Part shown: positions 1 through 5,504 of the stretch, in pieces
How positions within the stretch are numbered: position 1 is the first letter of the stretch
Layout of the letters: each line of letters starts with the position of its first letter
Origin: Anaerolineales bacterium UBA1136
GTDB taxonomy: Bacteria > Chloroflexota > Anaerolineae > Anaerolineales > UBA11657
NCBI GenBank assembly: GCA_002311455.1
Contig: DCAJ01000075.1
Span: forward strand, 73,075-78,578
Direction of reading: 5' to 3'
DNA: 5,504 bases
Translations under genes and position numbers: made by a program
The notes under the pieces: generated by a model
The model's database searches: none
What the model saw: only the letters and a program-made list of their open reading frames with translations
What the model was told of the DNA's origin: nothing

Positions 1-2229
1 GTTACGATGATGTTGCCACAGGGTTTAAGCCAACGCGTGAACTATATTTATGAATTGGCAGATGGTAGTTTGTCTCTGCGCACCGAATCTCAGAGACAAA
101 TAGTGGCATTGCTTAAAGAACAGGGGCCTCTATTAGGTAGACGTTTGGGTAAGATATTACAGCTCCGTAACTGGAAATCAATTATTGAAAGATTAGTAAC
201 TAGAGGGGTTGTCAATAAGACCGAGGTACTTGCGTCTCCTAGTGTCAGACCAAAGAATACAACTATGGTTCGTTTGAATACTGGAATAACTGATTCGGAG
301 TTTGTCAAAGAGAAACTTAGCAATCGTTCAATACCAGCACATAATCGACGGGTTGGTGTGTTGAAATTCTTGTTTGGTAATAACATATCCATTGATGTAA
401 GACGTGTTTACGATGAAACTGGAGCTAACATATCTGATCTTAGAAGTTTGGCACAGCAGGGATATGTGTCTTTAGAGAAAATAGAGACAATTAGGGATTC
501 CCTGTCGGAGCTAAATATTAGGGTTGCTGAGCCACCTGAATTGGTAAAAGGTCAAGATGAAGCTTGGCGCATGGTAAAAGAAGCATTTGTATTACCAGCA
601 CCAAAGCCTATCTTGCTACATGGTGTTACTGGTTCGGGTAAGACTGAGATATATATGCGTGCTGTCGCTGAGGTATTGCGACAAGGTCAACAGGCTATTG
701 TATTGGTTCCAGAAATTGCTCTTACCACTCAGACAGTACGTCGTTTTGTAGAACGCTTTTCAGGGCGTGTTGGTTTGCTTCACAGTAAGCTTTCTGTTGG
801 AGAAAAGTATGATACCTGGCGCAGGTGTCGCTCCGGAGCTTTGGATGTTTTAGTTGGTGCGCGCTCAGCGCTATTTACACCTCTACCACATATTGGTCTT
901 ATTGTTGTTGATGAAGAGCATGAAGAGGCTTATAGGCAGGATCCACCGGTACAGCCTCCGTATTACAATGCTAGAGATGCTGCAGTGGAATATGCTCGTC
1001 AGTTAGGAGCGGTGTGTATACTGGGAAGTGCTACACCAGATCTTACTAGCATGGCATTTGCTAATGTGGGAGAGTTTGTTAAAGTAACTTTACCAGACAG
1101 AATAATCGGTCATACCGAGCTGCTGACTCATCAATCTAGTAAATTAGGTATTAGATCTACATATAAGTCGATTGGTAGCAGCAATTCAAAGCCTCAGTTC
1201 ATTAAGTTGCCTGATGTCGAAATTGTAGACATGCGGCATGAGCTACGATCCGGTAATAGGTCAATGTTTAGCCGTAGCTTAAAGGATTCGTTGTCCAAAG
1301 TGTTTGAAGCTGAGCAGCAAGCTATTTTGTTTATCAATAGAAGAGGACATGCTAGTTATGTGTTCTGTCGTGATTGTGGGCACACACTTGAATGTCCGCG
1401 TTGCAGTGTTCCTTTTACATATCACAGTACTCAAGACCAGCTTGTTTGCCATCATTGTAACCTGCGACATAGCTCAAAGTCATATTGTCCAAGGTGTAGC
1501 AGTGATCGTATCAAACATTTTGGGGTAGGTACTGAATCTGTGGAGAACGAAGTCAAACGCTATTTTCCCAATGCGCGAACATTGCGATGGGATAGGGACG
1601 TTACAAGAAAAATAGGTTCGCACGATCAGATACTAGAGAGATTTATTGACAGGAAAGCAGACGTTTTAATTGGTACTCAGATGATAGCAAAGGGATTAGA
1701 TTTACCACTTGTTACACTCGTAGGTGCTGTATCCTGTGATGTTGGCCTAACACTTCCAGATTACCGGGCATCCGAACGAACTTTTCAAGTGCTTACCCAA
1801 GTGGCAGGTCGCTCAGGTCGAGGACTTTTGGGAGGCCATGCTATTATGCAAACTTATATGCCTGGGCATCATGCTATAGTTTCAGCTGCAGCACATGATT
1901 ATGATGGATTTTATGAACACGAAATTGAATTAAGGAGACGTCACAACTATCCACCATTTGGAAAGCTTGTGCGGCTTGTAGGTAAGAATAGTAGCCAAAG
2001 TCGTATTGAATCTGATGCGGAATTCGTAGCGGAGGCGTTGCGAGCAAGAGTTCGCAAATATCGAGCTAATAGCACTGAGGTAATTGGACCAGCACCATGC
2101 TTTTTTTCTAAAATTGGCGGTAAATATAGGTGGCATGTGATTTTACGTGGTCCAGACCCGGCTGAACTAGCAAACATCAGTGTGCCTAATGGTTGGAGGC
2201 TTGAAGTCGACCCATTGAGTTTATTATAA
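1..2229 (+). CDS. priA: Primosomal protein N' (replication restart helicase PriA), 5'-partial
   Basis: PriA is a 3'-to-5' superfamily 2 DNA helicase that recognises abandoned replication forks and starts reloading of the replicative helicase. Numbering from the ATG at base 7, the visible part shows a winged-helix-like region (about 25-180), Walker A GVTGSGKT (206-213), Walker B DEEH (302-305), GSATP (340-344), eight zinc-binding cysteines in four CxxC pairs (454/457, 463/466, 481/484, 494/497), GTQMIAKG (556-563), QVAGRSGRG (598-606) and the C-terminal domain with YPPF (648-651). All key helicase residues are present, so the enzyme looks functional. The frame is open to base 1 (codons GTT ACG before the ATG). 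The roughly 100-residue N-terminal 3'-DNA-end-binding domain is not visible, and the first residues (LPQGLSQR) resemble the segment after that domain. I therefore extend the gene to the edge and treat the ATG as internal. The stop is TAA. holA follows about 50 bases later. Confidence 0.96.
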   Translation, partial: VTMMLPQGLSQRVNYIYELADGSLSLRTESQRQIVALLKEQGPLLGRRLGKILQLRNWKSIIERLVTRGVVNKTEVLASPSVRPKNTTMVRLNTGITDSEFVKEKLSNRSIPAHNRRVGVLKFLFGNNISIDVRRVYDETGANISDLRSLAQQGYVSLEKIETIRDSLSELNIRVAEPPELVKGQDEAWRMVKEAFVLPAPKPILLHGVTGSGKTEIYMRAVAEVLRQGQQAIVLVPEIALTTQTVRRFVERFSGRVGLLHSKLSVGEKYDTWRRCRSGALDVLVGARSALFTPLPHIGLIVVDEEHEEAYRQDPPVQPPYYNARDAAVEYARQLGAVCILGSATPDLTSMAFANVGEFVKVTLPDRIIGHTELLTHQSSKLGIRSTYKSIGSSNSKPQFIKLPDVEIVDMRHELRSGNRSMFSRSLKDSLSKVFEAEQQAILFINRRGHASYVFCRDCGHTLECPRCSVPFTYHSTQDQLVCHHCNLRHSSKSYCPRCSSDRIKHFGVGTESVENEVKRYFPNARTLRWDRDVTRKIGSHDQILERFIDRKADVLIGTQMIAKGLDLPLVTLVGAVSCDVGLTLPDYRASERTFQVLTQVAGRSGRGLLGGHAIMQTYMPGHHAIVSAAAHDYDGFYEHEIELRRRHNYPPFGKLVRLVGKNSSQSRIESDAEFVAEALRARVRKYRANSTEVIGPAPCFFSKIGGKYRWHVILRGPDPAELANISVPNGWRLEVDPLSLL

Positions 2230-2279
2230 ATTGGTAGATGTGGCTATATTCGGCAATGGTTTGATGACATATCAGCTTA

Positions 2280-3290
2280 ATGCTACACTTGATCAGAATG
2301 AACACTTTACCTCCCGTTACACTCCTCTATGGGGATGATGAATTTGCAGTAGATGAACAAGTAAAGGCATTAATAGAAAGTCTTGGTTCGTCAGACAATA
2401 TCTTGATGAACGTTAGTGAATTTCAGGCTAACAATCTATCTTTCGCTGAACTGCAATCGGCTTGTGATTCTGTACCATTTCTGAGTACATGTCGATTGGT
2501 TTTACTGAAGGGTCTCATGGACACTAGCAGGAACACTAACAGGGTTTCATCTTCTAAGGATATGGTGGAAGCTTTGATCAGTTACCTTCCAAAGATACCT
2601 TCATCTACTGCGTTGATTATAATAGAAAATCGCAAGTTGCCTAGTAACAGTCGGATACTCAAGGCGGTACGCGCTATAAAGGGTGCTAAAGTGCAAGAAT
2701 GCATATTGCCAACTAAAAGTGATCTGCTTCAATGGATAAAATATCGTGCGGTAAAAGTGGGTGGTGTGTTTACTGATTCAGGTGCATATGCATTAGCTGA
2801 TGCTGGCGTAGATGGACCTAGGGCATTGTCTTCTGAGATCGATAAACTTCTCGCGTATGTCAATTGGGAGAGGCCCGTGGAGGCTGATGATGTGATTTGT
2901 TTGGTTCCGGCGGCTGGGCAAGCGGACATATTTTTGCTAGTAGATTCGCTAGCTGAGCGAGATGCACATACAGCTATACGTGAGCTGCGCAGACTCTTGG
3001 GTAATGGAAATAGAGAAGCTATAGGAGTTTTTGGTATGATTGTGAGACAATATCGTTTATTGTTGCAAACTAAAGAGATCATGCAGGCAGGTGGTAATGC
3101 AGCTGATGTTAAGAATCTGCTGAGATTACATAGTTTTGTTGCAGATAAGGTGACCAAACAATCACAGCGTTACCGATTAGCGACTTTAGAGCACATTTAT
3201 AGGCGTTTGCTTACAATGGATGTAGCAATGAAGACAGGCAGCGACAATGAAATTGTTTTAGACATTATGGTAGCAGGACTTACGGCGTAA
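2280..3290 (+). CDS. holA: DNA polymerase III subunit delta (clamp loader)
   Basis: This is the delta subunit of the clamp loader, which opens the beta sliding clamp so that it can be loaded on primed DNA. Its 336 residues match the usual delta length (about 330-345). The N-terminal domain begins with the typical strand LLYGDDEF (15-22), followed by the SVPFLSTCRLVLLKGL segment. The middle holds a helical stretch around SSEIDKLLAYV, where delta proteins usually read NE-x-x-KL. The C-terminal collar domain starts near QADIFLLVDSLAERDA and includes the GMIVRQYRLLLQ helix, another family hallmark. There is no Walker A motif, as expected for delta. The start is uncertain: ATG 2280 is the first ATG after an in-frame stop at 2265-2267, but the in-frame ATG at 2298 would place the LLYG strand closer to the N-terminus, as is common in the family. 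Neither has a clear Shine-Dalgarno sequence. It is probably co-transcribed with priA. Confidence 0.93.
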   Translation: MLHLIRMNTLPPVTLLYGDDEFAVDEQVKALIESLGSSDNILMNVSEFQANNLSFAELQSACDSVPFLSTCRLVLLKGLMDTSRNTNRVSSSKDMVEALISYLPKIPSSTALIIIENRKLPSNSRILKAVRAIKGAKVQECILPTKSDLLQWIKYRAVKVGGVFTDSGAYALADAGVDGPRALSSEIDKLLAYVNWERPVEADDVICLVPAAGQADIFLLVDSLAERDAHTAIRELRRLLGNGNREAIGVFGMIVRQYRLLLQTKEIMQAGGNAADVKNLLRLHSFVADKVTKQSQRYRLATLEHIYRRLLTMDVAMKTGSDNEIVLDIMVAGLTA

Positions 3291-3314
3291 AATTGTAATC
3301 TAACAGACTATTTT

Positions 3315-3321
3315 AGGGAGG
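3315..3321 (+). promoter_or_regulatory. Ribosome-binding site of the membrane-GAF gene
   Basis: AGGGAGG lies five bases before the ATG at 3327. It is a strong Shine-Dalgarno match and fixes the start of the downstream gene. It contrasts with holA, which has no recognisable site before either candidate start, so the membrane protein may be translated more efficiently than the replication gene before it. Confidence 0.8.
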
Positions 3322-3326
3322 CAATT

Positions 3327-4964
3327 ATGAGTATTCAACCATTAACTTGGGATGATTTTGAGGATACTAATGCAACACCTGAGGACCCTACTGTTATTGC
3401 TGGCTGGAGGTTATGGCTTGCGCGTGTGGTATGGGCATTGGTGCTGTTGGTAACGGTAGGTATTTTTACGGCTAGTATTAAGCCTTACTTCGATTTTGTT
3501 ATGTTTTTTCCTAAATTCTGGTTTAGTTCGCCTGATTACTCTACGGCTTTAGAGCAGCTAAATTTGAATGCCGGATTTTACCATGGATACCTAATTGCTT
3601 TGCAGTCCATACAAGTTGTTGTGTGTCTAGTGATTGCGGGATTGATCTTCAAGAATAAATCTAATGACTGGCTAGCCTTGTTCGTGTCACTTACTCTTGT
3701 TGCATATGCCGCAAGTCAAGGTGACCAGGTTAGCGCATTACTTATGAACGTACCACAGTTGCGTTATGCCGCGCTTCCATCTTTAGTGTTAGCTGAAACA
3801 TCCCTACTACTTTTATTGTATTTCTTTCCGGATGGTGACTGCAGTCCGGGTTGGACCAAGCCTCTAGCTTGGATATGGGTAATTTGGCAGATATCTAACC
3901 TAGTATATGAAGCATCCCCATTAAACCCTGCACTTTGGCCTTCACTAACTCGTAACCTAGTTATGTTAGGTTGGTTTAGCACTGGTTTGTTTGCGCAAAT
4001 ATGGAGTTATGTCAAGGAATTTACTTCCGTACAACGCCAGCAGACTAAATGGGTGCTTTTTGGTTTTGTGTTGTCAGTGGTAGGAATGTATGTTCCCGGA
4101 ATATTGAAGGGAATTATCCCATCGCTTGGCAGTCCTGGTATGGGAGCTGTAGTTTATGACATATTGTTTGTGGAGGGGTTTGCACGATTGGCATTTCTGT
4201 TGATACCTGTGGCATTGCTGATATCTATTATGCGGTTCGGACTGTGGGAGGTTGACTCCCTAATCAACCGTGCTTTGGTTTATGGATCTCTGACGATAGT
4301 TATGGTAATCTTGTTTGAGTTATTGTCTGGAGTGATCGAAAATCTTAGTGAACTCATAGTTGCTGAGCCTCCCGGGATAATAGAGGCAATCACAGCTCTT
4401 GCTATTGGTGCGCTGATACAGCCAGTACAGGATAGAGTACAGTATTTTGTTGATGCACGATTTTATGCGGCAAAGGTTGATCTTGGTAATGCTATCAGGG
4501 CTTTTTCCGAGAAGATCAGCGATGTCATTGATCGTCAGGAGTTAATGCATTTACTGCTGGAGCGCACAGTTGATCTATTGCAAATTGGACATGGTGCAGT
4601 GTATGTGCGTGATGATGGTGATAATATGACAGTCATCAAGAAAAACAATATCTCTGACGAAAGGTTCGATTCTATTCCAGTTAGCAAGGAAGTCTTTGAT
4701 GAGTTAGAGCGGGGAGACCCTGTATTTGAGGGTGATGAAACTTTTAATACATTGCATCCTGGAATGCGACAGACATTTACTATGTTGGTACCCCTAACTG
4801 TGGTTCGTGAAGAGTCCAGGGAGTTGACGGGTTTGTTAGCTCTTGGGCCTCGTCTTTCTGGGATGGGTTATTCCAGTGATGATGAAACACTAATGACCAC
4901 ATTAGTGGAGGCAGTCTCGCGTGCGCTAAGGGTCTCTGAACTGATAGAACAAACGCGTGTGTAA
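3327..4964 (+). CDS. Multi-pass membrane sensor-like protein with C-terminal GAF domain, no output domain
   Basis: A 545-residue inner-membrane protein, probably a signal receiver; ligand and partner are unknown. An acidic N-terminal tail (1-25) precedes about ten hydrophobic segments, near 31-50, 88-107, 115-132, 148-166, 178-196, 209-228, 241-260, 285-303, 318-338 and 350-368. Landmarks are FFPDG (166-170), RQQTKW (237-242), LWEVDSLINRALVYG (306-320) and DARFY (376-380), a set I recall from the membrane part of Chloroflexota histidine kinases. A helical linker (about 380-410) leads into a GAF-like domain (about 402-535, with GHGAVYVRDD and TGLLALGPRLSG). In kinases of this type a dimerisation helix and ATPase domain would follow; here the protein stops after SRALRVSELIEQTRV. 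The downstream DNA is short, non-coding and ends in a terminator, so I see no broken kinase remnant. It may signal through a separate partner. It sits 36 bases after holA, probably in the same transcript. The architecture is clear; the function is inferred. Confidence 0.85.
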   Translation: MSIQPLTWDDFEDTNATPEDPTVIAGWRLWLARVVWALVLLVTVGIFTASIKPYFDFVMFFPKFWFSSPDYSTALEQLNLNAGFYHGYLIALQSIQVVVCLVIAGLIFKNKSNDWLALFVSLTLVAYAASQGDQVSALLMNVPQLRYAALPSLVLAETSLLLLLYFFPDGDCSPGWTKPLAWIWVIWQISNLVYEASPLNPALWPSLTRNLVMLGWFSTGLFAQIWSYVKEFTSVQRQQTKWVLFGFVLSVVGMYVPGILKGIIPSLGSPGMGAVVYDILFVEGFARLAFLLIPVALLISIMRFGLWEVDSLINRALVYGSLTIVMVILFELLSGVIENLSELIVAEPPGIIEAITALAIGALIQPVQDRVQYFVDARFYAAKVDLGNAIRAFSEKISDVIDRQELMHLLLERTVDLLQIGHGAVYVRDDGDNMTVIKKNNISDERFDSIPVSKEVFDELERGDPVFEGDETFNTLHPGMRQTFTMLVPLTVVREESRELTGLLALGPRLSGMGYSSDDETLMTTLVEAVSRALRVSELIEQTRV

Positions 4965-4973
4965 CAATATATT

Positions 4974-4980
4974 AGGAGGT
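4974..4980 (+). promoter_or_regulatory. Orphan Shine-Dalgarno sequence
   Basis: AGGAGGT, a full Shine-Dalgarno match, starts ten bases after the stop codon of the membrane-GAF gene, but no gene follows. The options downstream are TTG at 4987 (TTG TCG GAG then TAG, three codons) or an in-frame ATT at 4986 leading to a peptide of about 11 residues ending in VGVVGSSLSN at a TAG (5019-5021). Both end before or at the edge of the terminator hairpin. It could be the remnant of a lost cistron, a tiny ORF, or chance. Confidence 0.4.
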
Positions 4981-5029
4981 TAGAAATTGTCGGAGTAGTT
5001 GGTAGTAGTTTGTCGAATTAGTCAAACTA

Positions 5030-5070
5030 ATACGCCCCATACTGCGATACAGTATGGGGCGTATGTTTTT
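5030..5070 (+). terminator. Rho-independent terminator of the priA-holA-membrane gene transcript
   Basis: A perfect 15-bp inverted repeat, ATACGCCCCATACTG (5030-5044) and CAGTATGGGGCGTAT (5050-5064), encloses a five-base loop CGATA and is followed by G and five T (5066-5070). It lies 66 bases after the stop at 4964. It sits between convergent genes: on the - strand the same hairpin is preceded by an A run but followed only by the weak T-rich stretch TTAGTTTGAC, so it may also end the opposing transcript, less efficiently. Confidence 0.92.
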
Positions 5071-5099
5071 AACTGATTGATGTAGTCAACGACTATAGG

Positions 5100-5504
5100 T
5101 TAGTGTCCTACACGGTCTGTGTCTTCCTCGTCATCATCATCGTCATCGACATCGTCTGGTGTAGCGCCATCTCCTTCATCATCCCAGTCTGCGTCCTCAT
5201 CATCTGCATCATGATCGTGGCCATCATGTGACTCTTCATCACCGTATTCACCGCCCATAGCACCATATTCACCGCCCACGGCACCATATTCGCCGTACTC
5301 GCCGTCCATATCTTGTGCGTCAGATGTCCAGTCAAAATCTTCTTCAGCTTTTTCATAAGCTTCTTCATATGTGATTGCTCCGGCATCTGCCATGGCAAAG
5401 ATATTTTGAACACCGGCTGGCGCGTCGGTGAGTTCACCTGCAGCAGGTGCCACGCTAGGATCGAATGAGCCGTACTCGCCCCCGTAACTCCCAGCACCAT
5501 ACTC
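5100..5504 (-). CDS. Unrecognised EYG-repeat protein with acidic His-containing C-terminal tail, 5'-partial
   Basis: I do not recognise this protein. The frame stays open to the window edge: 17 sense codons precede a GTG at 5453 and already contain the repeat motif (EYGAGSYGGEYG), so that GTG is internal and the gene starts outside the window. The visible 134 residues are: EYG repeat (1-12); a more ordinary segment (13-66) containing NIFAMADAGAITYEEAYEKAEEDFDW, probably helical; a second repeat block EYGEYGAVGGEYGAMGGEYG (69-88); and a tail (89-134) dominated by Asp and Glu with three His near ESHDGHDHD and a run of six Asp, ending DTDRVGH. There are no Cys and no membrane segment. The tail is likely disordered and could bind divalent cations or a basic partner; that is speculation. 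It is convergent with the replication genes and separated by the terminator. The low-complexity composition could mislead gene callers, but consistent repeat phase, one long open frame and an adjacent hairpin support a real gene. Confidence 0.72.
   Translation of the reverse strand, partial: EYGAGSYGGEYGSFDPSVAPAAGELTDAPAGVQNIFAMADAGAITYEEAYEKAEEDFDWTSDAQDMDGEYGEYGAVGGEYGAMGGEYGDEESHDGHDHDADDEDADWDDEGDGATPDDVDDDDDDEEDTDRVGH
5249..5290 (-). repeat. Two tandem 21-bp coding repeats (7 residues, GGEYGAM/V type)
   Basis: Two adjacent 21-base units (5249-5269 and 5270-5290) differ at only two positions. They encode EYGAVGG and EYGAMGG within the EYG-repeat protein. Partial, more diverged copies flank them (GAATACGGT at 5240-5248 and the GAGTACGGC GAATATGGT region near 5290-5304, read on the - strand), and a related EYGAGSYGGEYG block appears at the right edge (5469-5504). 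The pattern suggests expansion by slippage or unequal recombination within the coding frame. Confidence 0.8.

Noticed and set aside
90..392. 100-codon open frame on the - strand inside priA
   Set aside because: It is antisense to the winged-helix region of priA, with no recognisable motif and no independent support.
2231..2250. Possible promoter TTGGTA ... TATATT ahead of holA
   Set aside because: The spacing between the boxes is only 8 bases, and no alternative -35 box at 16-18 bases was found; holA is more simply read from the priA transcript.
2729..3157. 142-codon open frame on the - strand inside holA
   Set aside because: It is fully antisense to a well-supported holA, with no ribosome-binding site or recognisable domain; the Ser/Ala/Leu-rich composition is typical of a shadow frame.
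5018..5030. Small inverted repeat TTAGT-CAA-ACTAA beside the main hairpin
   Set aside because: It has only a 5-6 bp AT-rich stem and overlaps the base of the strong hairpin; probably chance.
5082..5096. Small inverted repeat TAGTC-AAC-GACTA just beyond the stop of the - strand gene
   Set aside because: The stem is 5-6 bp, AT-rich and without a T run on the - strand, too weak to call a terminator.
5108..5160. CRISPR-like or regulatory meaning of the repeated CATCATCATCGTCATCG stretch
   Set aside because: There are no spacers or regular repeat units; it is simply the antisense of Asp codons in the acidic tail.
5108..5500. 130-codon open frame on the - strand rich in Met, His and Thr, overlapping the acidic repeat protein
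   Set aside because: It is the shifted reading of the GAT/GAC-rich and EYG repeat DNA (ATG ATG, ACG ATG runs); low complexity keeps stops out. The acidic frame has the coherent repeat phase and ends next to the terminator.

Overview
The window carries three co-directional genes on the + strand, then a strong hairpin terminator, then the 3' part of a convergent gene on the - strand. The gene content and protein sequence style point to a bacterium of the Chloroflexota, possibly an AT-rich (by eye, low-40s % GC) lineage such as Dehalococcoidia or the marine SAR202 group. The clearest clue is the third gene: its multi-helix membrane domain (FFPDG, RQQTKW and an LWEVDSLINRALVYG-type segment) followed by a GAF domain is an architecture I associate with Chloroflexota sensor proteins. 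The phylum call is inference from recalled family features, not from a search.

Region by region: (1) Bases 1-2229 hold most of priA, the primosomal replication-restart helicase. The reading frame runs open off the left edge and the usual N-terminal 3'-end-binding domain is missing from what is visible, so the true start lies upstream and the ATG at base 7 is very probably an internal Met. (2) Bases 2280-3290 hold holA, the delta subunit of the DNA polymerase III clamp loader, about 50 bases behind priA. (3) Bases 3327-4964 hold a 545-residue membrane protein with a C-terminal GAF domain, 36 bases behind holA and with a strong ribosome-binding site. It resembles the sensory half of Chloroflexota histidine kinases but stops just after GAF, with no kinase, phosphatase or DNA-binding output. 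(4) Bases 4965-5099 are intergenic. They contain an orphan Shine-Dalgarno sequence with no matching gene and a perfect 15-bp hairpin followed by five T. (5) Bases 5100-5504 hold the C-terminal 134 residues of a convergent, unrecognised protein with EYG-rich tandem repeats and an extremely acidic, His-containing tail. It runs off the right edge, so its start is not in the window.

The first two genes belong to chromosome replication (restart and clamp loading). The membrane sensor-like protein is probably co-transcribed with them, but nothing in the sequence shows a functional link. No RNA genes, insertion sequences, CRISPR arrays or prophage genes were seen. The least explained parts are the output-less sensor, the orphan ribosome-binding site behind it and the repeat/acidic protein. 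None of these amounts to clear evidence of a new system.
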